Assembly (NCBI GenBank): GCA_010672585.1
Contig: JAAHGF010000001.1
Span: 310,001-374,000 of the forward strand
Source of the DNA: Okeania sp. SIO1I7
GTDB lineage: Bacteria > Cyanobacteriota > Cyanobacteriia > Cyanobacteriales > Microcoleaceae
Direction of reading: 5' to 3'
DNA: 64,000 nucleotides
Shown here piece after piece: positions 9,275-18,372 of this stretch (its first letter is position 1; the number at the start of each line of letters is the position of its first letter). The position numbers and the translations under genes are program-made. Below the pieces are notes generated by a model. The model was not told where the DNA came from. It was given only the letters and a program-made list of their open reading frames with translations, and searched no databases.

Positions 9275-10258
9275 TCACTGTTCCCTGTTCCCTGTTCCCT
9301 GTTCCCTGCTATATTTCAAATGTTTATCAAAAAAATCCATTGCCATATCTATTAAAGCGGGGTCAAAAGCTTCACCTCTACCATGATAATGTCCCCAATC
9401 AGGTTTTTTTTCTAACTGAACTTTTACACCTTTTTCTGATAGAGCATCTGCTAATAAAACACTTTGACTCATTGGTACAACATTATCTTTTTCTCCGTGC
9501 ATAATCAGAAAAGGTGGGTCTTGAGCATCAATATAATTAATAGGGTTAGCAAGCGCTGCTAATTCTAATTTTTGCGATACAGGTCCTCCTAATAACTTAT
9601 TAGTTACTAAAGTATAACCATACCATTCTTTATCTTGATACTTTTCTTCAACAGCAGGAGTAATAGGTTCGTCAAAAGCGGGAGGAACTTTCGTAAAGTC
9701 TGTAAGTGGATACCATGAACAAACTGCTTGTACAGCACTAGATATTTCTGGATTATTTGTTCCTTCCAATTCTTTTACTTGTCCTGATGTTCCTAATAAA
9801 GCACTTAAATGTCCCCCTGCAGAAGGTCCCCAAGCACCAAAATTATTAGGGTTTATATCGTACTTATCTGCATTTTTTCGCAGCCAACGAACTGCTTTTT
9901 TTACATCATGAATTTGGGCAGGAAATAGTGCTTCATTACTAAATCTATAGCTAATACAAGCCATGGCATAATTTCTCTGTACCACAATTTTTCCGGGGCA
10001 ATATTCTTTAGTTCCTTGCAACCAACCACCACCATGAATGTAGATTAACAGAGGTAAAGGTTTCTCTGGTTTTGTTTCCGGTAAATATAAATCTAAAAGT
10101 AGTGCTTTTTCCTGATTTTGATAATTATAATTTCCATAAACAAGATTTTGTATAACCTTAACTTCCATAGGTTTTTGCTGACAACTTGTAATTAATAATG
10201 TCAGCAACAGTAATAAAAATTTGAGGCGATGAGTCAACCTCCCAAAACCAATAGCCAT
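9275..10258 (-). CDS. Lipoprotein alpha/beta-hydrolase (carboxylesterase type)
   Basis: A 327-residue esterase/lipase of the alpha/beta-hydrolase fold. The hydrophobic N-terminus ends in a lipobox (LLITSC, Cys26), so it is probably a membrane-anchored lipoprotein. The oxyanion HGGG lies at residues 75-78. The nucleophile is S146 in GPSAGGH, the acid probably D258 in HGEKDNVVP, and the base H290 or H292 in WGHYHGRG. Many relatives deacetylate polysaccharides or hydrolyse short acyl esters; the substrate cannot be read here. The last residues (SREQGTGNREQ) are translated from a heptameric GGGAACA repeat that runs into the gene, so the ancestral C-terminus probably ended near HLKY. Confidence 0.85.
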   Translation of the reverse strand: MAIGFGRLTHRLKFLLLLLTLLITSCQQKPMEVKVIQNLVYGNYNYQNQEKALLLDLYLPETKPEKPLPLLIYIHGGGWLQGTKEYCPGKIVVQRNYAMACISYRFSNEALFPAQIHDVKKAVRWLRKNADKYDINPNNFGAWGPSAGGHLSALLGTSGQVKELEGTNNPEISSAVQAVCSWYPLTDFTKVPPAFDEPITPAVEEKYQDKEWYGYTLVTNKLLGGPVSQKLELAALANPINYIDAQDPPFLIMHGEKDNVVPMSQSVLLADALSEKGVKVQLEKKPDWGHYHGRGEAFDPALIDMAMDFFDKHLKYSREQGTGNREQ

Positions 10259-10415
10259 CTTTTGTATTTCCTAACTAGAAACGCTATAAAAATCAACCTG
10301 ATTCAAGAGCATGAGAAACTGCTCTATCATCAACCATTATACAGCAGTTTCCGAAGCTATGAAGTACAGTTATTTTTATTCTTTTCTGTTCCCTGTTCCT
10401 TCAAACATTTTTTAA

Positions 10416-11891
10416 TCAAATGGATATCAGGCGATCGCTTTCTTTTGCTGGACTCCAAAGTAACTCAAATACTAATAAATAATCTGGGGTAACTTTACCT
10501 AACTCTTTCAAAATTTGCTTTAAACTTTCTCTATCATTAACTTCACTAAATAAAGGATAATCATCCTCAGTTCCCAACAACAAAGTTACAATAATATGAC
10601 GATCTAGTTGCACATTATCATCAACAGTATTCACCTCAAACTTACATCTCTCAGCAAAAGATAACTGCTCAAAAATTCTTTCAGCTTCCTGTCTACTCTC
10701 CACGGTTTCCGAACTAGCAACAACATCAGTCCAATATTCCTCCGTTTGCAGCAGGGCGATCGCCGACCGTAACAATAATTGTACTCTACCTTCTGGGGTA
10801 TCAATATCAATCTCCTCGCTCATTTTTGCTAAATTAGATTGAATATTATTTGCTGGTGCAACCATTGCCACTTGTAACTTACTCACAGTTACAATATCAT
10901 TAATCAAATCTTCTGGTACAGTTGCTACTGGCAATGTTTCCTCAATCACTTCCACATATCCTGGTGACTCCTCAATAACCTCTATATATTCATCTTCCTC
11001 AGCTACCAATACTTCTCGACTATAGCCAAAAGCAGGAGCGATCGCCATAATTAGAACATAAAAAATACATACCAGCAAAATTCCAATTAAAAGTATAGTA
11101 AGATACATTTCTAAAACTGTTCCTGGTCCATCGTAGTAGCTGTAAACAACTCGTTCGTGGACAGTAGGTTGGTAGTAGTAGCGCACCCTCGTAGTTGGAT
11201 GCACATAATAAAATCGATTTGTACCAGGTTGCTCGTAATAATATCGTCTAGTGCTACTATCAATAAAATAACGTTCCCCATTATCAACATTCATGTAGTA
11301 ACGTCGTTGGGTTGCTGGTTGTACATAATAAAATCGCCCTGTACCTGCTTCCTGATAATAACGTTCTTGAGTTCCTGGACGGGTATAATAACGTCGTCCG
11401 GTAGCAGGTTCTACAGAGTAACGTTTTTTTGTAGTTGGAGCAAAGGAACCACTGCGAGTCCGTCCACCAGTGTTGATGTTATTGGTAGTGGGGCGAGTGT
11501 TATTGTTTGGTTTGGTATTGTTGCTAGGTTGGGAAAATGAACCACTGCGCTGAGAGTTAGTACCGGAAGTGGGGACTGGTTTTGTCGTGGGGCGAGTATT
11601 ATTGGTCGGTTTAACTATATTATTTATGGTAGGTTTGGGTTTTGAGTTACGAGGTTGAGACTGAGAACGGACTGGTTTACTGCGACTGGGGGAACTACTT
11701 CTACTTCTACTCGAACTTCCAGAGCTACTTCTACTTCTACTTCTTCCTCCTCCTCCTCTTCTTCCTGCGTAAGCAATGGAGGTCTCTGTATTAATTAATG
11801 TGCTGATGTCATTACTATCGGGATTAATACTAACTTCATTAACCAAAAATAATGAGACAATTGTTGCTAAGATTAATTTAGATTTACGCAT
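10416..11891 (-). CDS. DUF1517 membrane protein with Ser/Arg and Tyr-rich repeats
   Basis: A 491-residue protein with an N-terminal hydrophobic signal or anchor (residues 5-18). A Gly/Arg/Ser stretch follows (43-75), then an Asn/Thr/Pro linker to about 150. About seven units of 14-17 residues with the pattern RRYYxxPGTxxRYY span roughly 155-245. A membrane segment lies near 261-286. The C-terminal region from about 330 has the DUF1517 pattern (DTPEGRVQLLLRSAIALL, HIIVTLLLGTEDDYPLFSEV, LLVFELLWSP). DUF1517 proteins are found in cyanobacteria and chloroplasts, with thylakoid or envelope placement suggested. The Tyr-rich repeats could mediate surface or scaffold contacts, which is inference. Confidence 0.8.
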   Translation of the reverse strand: MRKSKLILATIVSLFLVNEVSINPDSNDISTLINTETSIAYAGRRGGGGRSRSRSSSGSSSRSRSSSPSRSKPVRSQSQPRNSKPKPTINNIVKPTNNTRPTTKPVPTSGTNSQRSGSFSQPSNNTKPNNNTRPTTNNINTGGRTRSGSFAPTTKKRYSVEPATGRRYYTRPGTQERYYQEAGTGRFYYVQPATQRRYYMNVDNGERYFIDSSTRRYYYEQPGTNRFYYVHPTTRVRYYYQPTVHERVVYSYYDGPGTVLEMYLTILLIGILLVCIFYVLIMAIAPAFGYSREVLVAEEDEYIEVIEESPGYVEVIEETLPVATVPEDLINDIVTVSKLQVAMVAPANNIQSNLAKMSEEIDIDTPEGRVQLLLRSAIALLQTEEYWTDVVASSETVESRQEAERIFEQLSFAERCKFEVNTVDDNVQLDRHIIVTLLLGTEDDYPLFSEVNDRESLKQILKELGKVTPDYLLVFELLWSPAKESDRLISI

Positions 11892-12366
11892 TTCCTGATT
11901 TTTCCTAATTTATATTTTTATTTTGGGTTTAATACCAATTACCAAAAGTAATGCTATACTTCAGCTATACTTCAACAGTCAAATATTTACCAAGATTAAA
12001 AGTTTGTTTTTGACAATTATTAGTTGGTTAGTATAGATTTTTCCTTCTTTTCCTCTCCCCACACCTCCCATACTTCCCACACTTCCTCACCCAATCAGAT
12101 ATAGCATTCTTTTTGATAAATGGTATAACACCCCACCGTCTACACGGTGTTGACAATTGGTTAGGGTTTGAGTCCCCATCCATTTTTTCTTCCTTCTTAC
12201 TTCTTCCTTCTTCAACAAAGTAATTGAGTCTAAAATTCTTTCTTTGAAGGTGAAATATTTTTATAATGGGGATTTTGAACAACCCTCCAAAAATAACTTT
12301 GTACGAGCGTTAGTGGCAGCTTTGCGTTAGCAAATGGCCATTCGCCCCTACTGACTTCTAACTTCG
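11892..12366. other. Gene-free stretch with short repeats
   Basis: It holds pyrimidine-rich heptamer tracts (CTTCTTCCTTCTT near 12187-12212). A REP-like palindrome near 12327-12351 (TTAGCAAATGGCCATTCGCC) has relatives near 9050, 55684 and 61202. An open frame across 12028-12282 is made mostly of these repeats. Confidence 0.45.
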
Positions 12367-12942
12367 TTAATAACTAGCCTTTTTCTTAGCAATTTCTCGA
12401 TTATTTCGATATAAATCAATCCGATTTTTGGCTTCCTCATATTTAGTATGAGATTCAGGAACTTCTTTCATTAAAACTAAAGCTTGATGCCAAGTCATTG
12501 CTACTTCATTCCACTGTGTTTGAGTATTAGCTGTTTGGGCAAGTTCGGCTGCTTTTGTTGCTGCATTTATTCCTTCTCTAAATGGGTCTGAAATAACTTC
12601 GGTTGTTTCTATATTTGTTGAAGTATTTTCGGAGTTATTAGTAATAGTTGGATTTTCGGGAATATTGGCAGAATTAACCACAAAATTATTAGTTATATGA
12701 TTTCCTAATGTTCCAGTCCCTACAAGAGACAAAATCAAACCAATTATCATCAAGATAAAATTTTTTCTGATTTTTCTCTGACTCCAATTTGTTAGATAAA
12801 AAATGACAAAAGCAAAAGGAATAAATAAATAAGAAACACCCCATAATGTGCCTTCACTAAAAGCTTGAACTAAGCCCCATATTCCACTTACTATTGCTAA
12901 TATTAGACCTAGAATTAAGAATCCAATTCCTAGAAAAAACAT
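12367..12942 (-). CDS. Small membrane protein with cyanobacterial C-terminal helical motif
   Basis: 191 residues. Three hydrophobic segments occupy about 1-25, 35-52 and 60-80. A polar Asn/Thr linker leads to a C-terminal helical stretch, AATKAAELAQTANTQTQW followed by WHQALVLMKEVPESH and YRNNREIAKKKA. This AAxxAQxAxTxxxWxxVAxxWxxA pattern recurs at the ends of several otherwise unrelated cyanobacterial proteins. It is not a named enzyme and I know no function for it. It stands alone between repeat-rich spacers. Confidence 0.6.
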   Translation of the reverse strand: MFFLGIGFLILGLILAIVSGIWGLVQAFSEGTLWGVSYLFIPFAFVIFYLTNWSQRKIRKNFILMIIGLILSLVGTGTLGNHITNNFVVNSANIPENPTITNNSENTSTNIETTEVISDPFREGINAATKAAELAQTANTQTQWNEVAMTWHQALVLMKEVPESHTKYEEAKNRIDLYRNNREIAKKKASY

Positions 12943-13244
12943 TTTCCCTAAGTATCCTTACGTAATGTACATTTATATGAAATTTATTTTTTTGTCTGTA
13001 ATTCTATTTTAGGCTATTAAAAAAATATATTCCACATTAAATATACTGAAATTTATAAAATAGACTAAGTCGTTTAAATAGCAGCGAACCCCTCGTCGGC
13101 AACAGAGGTAAGGGAATGGGTACTCTTGTGAATAAATAGTGGGAAAAACATTTCCTCGTATTTTATTTATCATCACTCTATGTCAAATAACAACTCGTTT
13201 TTGCTATTAATTAAATTGATAATATTCAGTTCAACACGATCTGC

Positions 13245-13502
13245 AATTAACATTTTTTAGCCGTGTTAATATAATGTATTTCTCAGTGATATTTAACATA
13301 TGCAGATAAGAATAAGCCACCAATATCAGGTCCACTTGATTAGCGGTCGTAAAGTTATATTAAATCCCCCTGAAATTAACATCTTTTAGCGGTGTTAATA
13401 TAATGTATTTCTCAGTGATATTTAAGATATGCAGATGAGAATAAGCCACCAATATCAGGTCCACTGGATTAGCGATCGTAAAGTTATATCAAATTAACTG
13501 GG
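13245..13502. repeat. Two tandem copies of a 129-bp unit
   Basis: Copy 1 (13245-13373) and copy 2 (13374-13502) share AATTAACAT, TTAATATAATGTATTTCTCA and AAGCCACCAATATCAGGTCC with about 10 differences. Each has a TATAAT-like box inside GTTAATATAATG and an imperfect TTAACA...GTTAA palindrome. No open frame is present. The rest of 12943-13754 is AT-rich spacer with a degraded MITE arm at 13166-13207. Confidence 0.75.
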
Positions 13503-13754
13503 TCTAAAAAAATGTTCCATCACAAGCACCACTGTCAAAATTTTCTCGATTTTAATCAGAGGTAATTATCTATTAGAGTTGTTGGGAAATAAAAATTGAA
13601 CAATGCTCAAAAGCTTATTCTATAAAGTTTTCAGGATTATCTAACTGAAAAACGCTATAAAGTTTTACCAATAAGGGTTTTAGCCATTTTTTTAGCTTAA
13701 TTCCCAACAACTGTATTATTCATTATTAATTATTCATTATTAATTATTCATTAT

Positions 13755-14858
13755 TTACTGCACCCGTTGCCACAACTTTTGAATTTCTCCCAAAACTGAT
13801 GGTTGTGGTGCTGGTAAAGTGGTAATTTGTGGGTTAATCTGAGCGCCAGGAATATTCTGATTCCAAGGACTATTGGTAACTGAGAGCAGATCGATATTGC
13901 CGTGGGTAGGACGGAAACCATACTGCACAAATACTTTTTGTTGTTCTGGTTGTGTCAAGAAATCTACAAATTTACCAGCAGCATTAGCAGTTGCCCCATT
14001 TACATCCCGTCGGACGACCGCTGCTGTCGCTATAGTTTCTACGGTGGGGTTGAGATAATAAACTTGATAAGGTTTATTTTGAGCTGCACCTGACTGTTGC
14101 CAACGATAGAGAGCGATGCTTTCGTAAACTGTTGCTACATCCGCATCATTAGGTCCGCGAGCAATAAATTCTTGTAACAAGATATCGGTGGAACGGGGAG
14201 GCAAATAAACTGACCGTTTGACTGTACTAAATAATGATTCAACGGTGGGTGTATTCAAGTTGTTGCTACCTTTTGACTGTGCCCACAAATTCATGGTTAT
14301 TTGCCCACTATTGGAACGAGTGGGGTCGGTGGTGATGAAATCAAAACTACCCCATTGTTGTTTACCACCTATTTTTTGCCAGTTACCTGCTGCCATTGCT
14401 TTTTCTAATTGTTGCCAGGAAAATTTGCCATTGGGAAATAAGATTTTTCCACGTTCAGGCCAAGCAATTCCTACTAGGAAAGTTTTGGCGATCGCTGTTG
14501 GTTGTTGATAGAATGCTTGGGTATTATTTTGACTTTGCCAGCGTTGGTTTAATTCATCTAATAGTTCTGCATTTGTCGGGATTAAAACTGTAGGATTAAA
14601 GTCGTTTTTTTGGTCTATGTAATTGTTGATAATATCCTGAGAACCTTGGAATTTTAATTCTAAGTTTATCTGAGGATATTTTTGCTCAAATTGAGTTTCT
14701 ATTTGTTGGAGTGGTTCGGCAAATTCTGTGCCGCTAACTACTATAATTTTTTGATTTAATCCTGGAATTGGTGCATAAGCTAAAGCTACAGCTATGCAAG
14801 TAAGTATTCCAGAAAAAATGCGACGATTTTTGATAGATTTTTGATTTGTAATTGTCAT
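13755..14858 (-). CDS. Orphan extracellular solute-binding protein
   Basis: About 367 residues from the preferred ATG at 14858, which has AGGAG about 10 bases upstream. Longer frames reach 14966, but those codons are GGCAACA heptamer repeats and give an implausible CCLLPVACCLLP. A signal segment (GILTCIAVALAYA) is followed by a type 2 periplasmic-binding fold of the SBP_bac_11 kind: IIVVSGTEFAEPLQQIETQF, then the ligand-loop motif TDPTRSNSGQ and VATVYESIALYRW. No permease or ATPase genes adjoin it. The same TxPTRSNSG motif occurs in the SBP/VWA fusion at 16587-18284, so they are related. Ligand unknown; it may be a sensor rather than a transporter part. Confidence 0.8.
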   Translation of the reverse strand: MTITNQKSIKNRRIFSGILTCIAVALAYAPIPGLNQKIIVVSGTEFAEPLQQIETQFEQKYPQINLELKFQGSQDIINNYIDQKNDFNPTVLIPTNAELLDELNQRWQSQNNTQAFYQQPTAIAKTFLVGIAWPERGKILFPNGKFSWQQLEKAMAAGNWQKIGGKQQWGSFDFITTDPTRSNSGQITMNLWAQSKGSNNLNTPTVESLFSTVKRSVYLPPRSTDILLQEFIARGPNDADVATVYESIALYRWQQSGAAQNKPYQVYYLNPTVETIATAAVVRRDVNGATANAAGKFVDFLTQPEQQKVFVQYGFRPTHGNIDLLSVTNSPWNQNIPGAQINPQITTLPAPQPSVLGEIQKLWQRVQ

Positions 14859-14892
14859 GGTTGAATATTCTCCTAGTGTCATATTCTTTTGA

Positions 14893-14951
14893 ATAGGGAA
14901 TAGGGAATAGGCAACAGGCAACAGGCAACAGGCAACAGGCAACAGGCAACA
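14893..14951. repeat. Heptameric short tandem repeats
   Basis: GGGAATA units change into GCAACAG units. They lie directly upstream of the binding-protein start and extend its open frame artificially. Confidence 0.85.
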
Positions 14952-15061
14952 GCTAGCAACTGCCATTACTACTCATTATTAACCTTCTATCCTAGATAAA
15001 TAAACGCCTTATTTCTCCTTTGTCCTTCTTCCTTCTTCCTTCTTCCTTCTGCTGATTAATT

Positions 15062-15253
15062 TTAACGACTGCTACTATCCTTATCTGGAACAGGTGGTTT
15101 TTCGTCGTCTTGATAATTTTTTTGTTGTTGAATAATAGCTATTTCAGCTTCAGATAAACTATCATTCAACTTATTTATTAGTCTTTTATCCTCTCGTAAA
15201 AAAATCATAGTTGTTGTGAAAAGTGCTACTAATAAAAGAGAATCAAGTTTAGT
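15062..15253 (-). pseudogene. Duplicate of the adjacent 65-residue gene, start codon lost
   Basis: The minus strand reads LDSLLLVALFTTTMIFLRED...QQQKNYQDDEKPPVPDKDSSSR, about 80% identical to the protein at 15293-15490. No ATG, GTG or TTG start with a ribosome site lies ahead of it. The 3' flank, including CTTCTGCTGATTAATTTT, is duplicated too, so this is a recent tandem duplication of about 215 bp. Confidence 0.7.
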
Positions 15254-15292
15254 GAAGCTCAGATGCCTCCTTCTTCCTTCTGCTGATTAATT

Positions 15293-15490
15293 TTAACGAC
15301 TGCTACCATCTTTATATGGAACAGGTGGTTGTTTGTCGTCTTGATAATTTTTTTGTTGTTGAATACTAGCTATTTCAGCTTTAACAAAACTACCATTTAA
15401 CTGACTTATTAGTATTTTATCCTCTTGTAAAAAAGTCATAGCTGTTGTGAAAAGTGCCACCAACAAAAGAGAATCAAATTGATTGTTCAT
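15293..15490 (-). CDS. Small single-span membrane protein
   Basis: 65 residues: a hydrophobic segment (LLLVALFTTAMTFL, about 8-21) followed by a charged tail with KNYQDDKQPPVPYKDG. I do not recognise a family. Conservation of its frame against the duplicated copy at 15062-15253, where most changes keep the reading frame, supports real coding. It lies between two solute-binding genes on the same strand. Confidence 0.5.
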   Translation of the reverse strand: MNNQFDSLLLVALFTTAMTFLQEDKILISQLNGSFVKAEIASIQQQKNYQDDKQPPVPYKDGSSR

Positions 15491-15672
15491 AACTTTATTT
15501 ATGGTACTTATAAATACATCAGAAAGAATTTAATGATTTACGCCAATTTAATTATTTTCAGGAATAAAATTAAATAAATCTACTTAGAGTATTCATGTTC
15601 CAGCACTTTTTCAACTGTTAAAAAGCGTTTAAGTATGTAAATGCTGATAGCTGGTTAAAGATGAGTAACTAA

Positions 15673-15845
15673 GGTAAACATTTCCTATGGAATGCTGCGC
15701 AAACAGCTATTAGCTTTCAGCTATCAGCAATAAAACCCTGTACCTTGTTGTTGTAATAAGATTTAATTCTGGCTCAATTAATAAAGCTTTTATCATACAC
15801 CAAAGGCAATAGCTGATAGCTGATAGCTGACGGCTGAATGCTTAC
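15673..15845. mobile_element. GTAAGCATT-family MITE, 173 bp
   Basis: Its left end is GTAAACATTTCCTATGGAAT and its right end GCTGACGGCTGAATGCTTAC. It ends 3 bases from the stop codon of the next minus-strand gene. The flanks TAACTAAG and TCTCAAAG are only partly alike, so any 8-bp duplication has decayed. Confidence 0.65.
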
Positions 15846-15847
15846 TC

Positions 15848-16567
15848 TCAAAGGAATATTTTCATATTATTTTGATGGCTATTTAATTCATCACTTAAAC
15901 TGCGTAATTCTTGAATTTCTGCCAAATCATTCAAGTTAGCATTCCGCAATTTATTCTCTAGTTCTTGTAATAATCCTGCCGAATCTTGAACCATTGTATG
16001 CAGACTAAGAATTTTTGCTTGCCGAGTATCTTTTCCAGATTTTGCTAACTGAATATTTCGCTCTAAACTCGCAGCTAATTGTTTTAAGTGCTGTTGAGTA
16101 ATATCAGAATTTGACCTTTGCTTACTCCTAACTTCTAATAGTTGTCTTTCCAAATCCTCCACAGATAATAATGCCTCATTCTTAGGTAAATCTTGAGACA
16201 TTTCTGTGATTTTCTGAGGTAGTTCAATAGCGCGATCGCAAACTGATTGAACTGTTACTAATAATTCCATTTGAAACGCTTCACCACCTAACAATTGATT
16301 AGCTTCTTGTCGTAAAACTTCCGCTTTTTTTGCCAATTTTTTTGCCAGTCCAGAAATAATTTCTAATTCTTGCTCTAACTGTTTTTTTGCTAACTTTTCT
16401 GGTTCTGGTTCTTGAGATTTCAGCACTGTAGCACTTGCCACAGAAACAACCGCCGTAGCAGGTAAAATCACAAAACTTGGCAACCTCACAAACCGGACAC
16501 CAGCTATTAACAAAAATCCACCTATTAATATAGATATAGGATAATCAAACGGATTAACTAATTTCAT
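15848..16567 (-). CDS. Membrane-anchored coiled-coil protein
   Basis: 239 residues. Two short hydrophobic segments (about 8-25 and 31-50) are followed by long heptad-rich helices (residues 55-235), with Lys/Glu/Leu/Gln-rich stretches such as EPEKLAKKQLEQELEIIS. I do not recognise a named family. It starts 19 bp downstream of the SBP/VWA lipoprotein stop, so the two are almost certainly one operon. A scaffold or partner role for the VWA protein is inferred. Confidence 0.65.
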   Translation of the reverse strand: MKLVNPFDYPISILIGGFLLIAGVRFVRLPSFVILPATAVVSVASATVLKSQEPEPEKLAKKQLEQELEIISGLAKKLAKKAEVLRQEANQLLGGEAFQMELLVTVQSVCDRAIELPQKITEMSQDLPKNEALLSVEDLERQLLEVRSKQRSNSDITQQHLKQLAASLERNIQLAKSGKDTRQAKILSLHTMVQDSAGLLQELENKLRNANLNDLAEIQELRSLSDELNSHQNNMKIFL

Positions 16568-16586
16568 ATTTACCTCCAGATAAAAA

Positions 16587-18284
16587 TTAAAACTCTGTTT
16601 GTAGATCGGACATTAAATTAACAATACTTTCCGGGTCTCCCTGACGATAATAACCACCATTTAAACTAGCAATTTGTTTCAAAACTCCAGCATCAAATTC
16701 TCCCTTTTTCCCATAACCAATAGTAAAAAAAGCAATCCTTTTGTCAGAATCAAATCCACTGTTTTTCAGATTATCGCTAAGTTGTTTGAGAGAAGTTTGA
16801 GAACCAGAATCTTCCCCATCAGTTAAAAGAACTACAGCATTAATAGCATCAGAACTGAGATTTTTCTGTAATAAATTTCTGGCATTCAAAGCAGCATCAT
16901 AAAGTTTAGTACCACCATCCGCTTTCAAACTACTAATAAACTGCATACCGCGAGCGCGACCTTCAGTAGTACCATCAACCCAAACCGGAGCTTTAATTTC
17001 AGTGTCAAAATCAATTAGAGCAATTTTTTCTTTTGGTCCTAAACCCTCCAGATAGTAGCGCAAGGTATTCTGAACAGCAGGTAACTTTTCACCTTTCATA
17101 GACCCAGAAGAGTCAACTACCAAAACTACCTGAGATGGTTTCTTCGCAAATTCCTGCCAAGACTTAATCATGGCATTCACTACTTCTGGTTGGGGAGTCC
17201 GCAGAGAATCATATTGAGCATTGGGGTCTACTCCGTATTGGGAAGAAAATTTTTCTCCCAAAGACACCCCTGGTATCCCTGGTCTAAGACCTAAGTCTGT
17301 CAGAATTTTTTGGGCGACTGGCGATCGCAAATATTCAATGACTTTTTCTGCTGCTTCTTTTTCCTCCTCACTCACCCAGGGTGCAGTTGGTAAAATTGCC
17401 CTCATATTAGAAGTAAAAGTAGAACTGGGATAAATTGCCTCATAGCGAGTTTGAGTATTAGCAGTATTTGCCTCAATTACGGAAGACTCATAAACAGAAG
17501 CGATGGATGCCCAAAACGGACCATTTTTCACCATATCTTCAGCTAGGGAACTGGTGGAAACCCCGTAACGAGTGACTTTGCTCTGAATTTTTTGGATTTG
17601 GGGTTGATATTGTTTTACGTTAGCAACAGTAAGTTGTTCGGGACGTTTATTGGCAACAGAGGCAAACTGAGCTACCAAGGTTTGTAGACCAGAATTGGAA
17701 CGAGTGGGAGCAGTGTGAACATAATGTATTGGCAGTTGAGGACTATTAGGGTCTAGGTCTTGGTGAGTTTTAGCACTGACCAGGGAGCGATATATATCTG
17801 GTTGTTTCCGTAGTCCTGCTGCTATTTCTTGTGATGCCATGAATACCATGGGACTGTTTGCTAACAAAGGGGCGTCAGTGATTTGAGGAATATAGTTTTG
17901 TCCGGGATAAATTTGATTGATTTGATATAAGAGTTGGGAATGATAAATTTCTCCATCTACGGAAATTAGGGTGGGAAATTCTGGGGAGTCTGGTTGGATG
18001 GTTCCATTTTTGAGTTTTTGGGATAAAGAAACGATATCTTTGACTACATCTCCACTACCTTTCGCTTCGCATTTTAGGTAAAAAGATTTACCATTATCGA
18101 GTTTTGGTTGTTGTTGGTTTAGTTCAGTTGCAGCTTGGTTACAGAATTTTTCTAAAGCACTGCCAACTAAAAATTTGACTTCCAACCCTGAAGTATTTGA
18201 GGAATTATTAGCTGGAGTACAAGCTCCCAGAAACAGAAGTCCTAAGCTGGGAATTAGACTGATTTTTTGCCAGTTGATTTTCAT
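16587..18284 (-). CDS. Lipoprotein fusing a solute-binding domain to a VWA domain
   Basis: 565 residues. The lipobox LFLGAC gives Cys22. Residues about 35-370 form an SBP_bac_11-like binding fold with HTAPTRSNSGL near 190-200. From about 385 a von Willebrand A domain begins with an intact MIDAS DSSGS (391-395) and LLTDGEDSG later, so it should bind a divalent metal and a protein ligand. Both domains would face the periplasm, anchored by lipid. The fusion links small-molecule sensing to protein contact; no transporter genes are near. It shares an operon with the coiled-coil gene at 15848-16567. Relatives exist in other cyanobacteria, but no function is known to me. Confidence 0.85.
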   Translation of the reverse strand: MKINWQKISLIPSLGLLFLGACTPANNSSNTSGLEVKFLVGSALEKFCNQAATELNQQQPKLDNGKSFYLKCEAKGSGDVVKDIVSLSQKLKNGTIQPDSPEFPTLISVDGEIYHSQLLYQINQIYPGQNYIPQITDAPLLANSPMVFMASQEIAAGLRKQPDIYRSLVSAKTHQDLDPNSPQLPIHYVHTAPTRSNSGLQTLVAQFASVANKRPEQLTVANVKQYQPQIQKIQSKVTRYGVSTSSLAEDMVKNGPFWASIASVYESSVIEANTANTQTRYEAIYPSSTFTSNMRAILPTAPWVSEEEKEAAEKVIEYLRSPVAQKILTDLGLRPGIPGVSLGEKFSSQYGVDPNAQYDSLRTPQPEVVNAMIKSWQEFAKKPSQVVLVVDSSGSMKGEKLPAVQNTLRYYLEGLGPKEKIALIDFDTEIKAPVWVDGTTEGRARGMQFISSLKADGGTKLYDAALNARNLLQKNLSSDAINAVVLLTDGEDSGSQTSLKQLSDNLKNSGFDSDKRIAFFTIGYGKKGEFDAGVLKQIASLNGGYYRQGDPESIVNLMSDLQTEF

Positions 18285-18341
18285 TTTTCTGTGATAGTAA
18301 TTGAACTATATTTATTAATCAGTCTTTTTCTCCCTATTTAT

Positions 18342-18372
18342 GCAAAAAAAAAGGTATCCCGGAGAATACCTT
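18342..18372 (-). terminator. Intrinsic terminator
   Basis: Read on the minus strand, AAGGTAT and ATACCTT pair around an 8-base loop and are followed by nine T residues. It would stop leftward transcription from the 18706-18909 gene before the SBP/VWA operon, so that operon must have its own promoter in 18285-18341. The rest of 18373-18705 holds no convincing gene. Confidence 0.8.

Noticed and set aside
12120-12180. tRNA-like segment (GGTTAGGGTTTGAGTCCCC)
   Set aside because: A T-arm-like GAGTCC is present, but no acceptor stem, anticodon arm or D-arm can be folded around it.
12028-12282. Minus-strand frame of 84 codons
   Set aside because: Most of it is translated heptamer repeat (GRSKKEEKM, GERKRRKN).
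14858-14966. Upstream extension of the solute-binding gene
   Set aside because: The added residues (CCLLPVACCLLP) come from GCAACAG repeats; the ATG at 14858 has a proper AGGAG and leads into a signal peptide.
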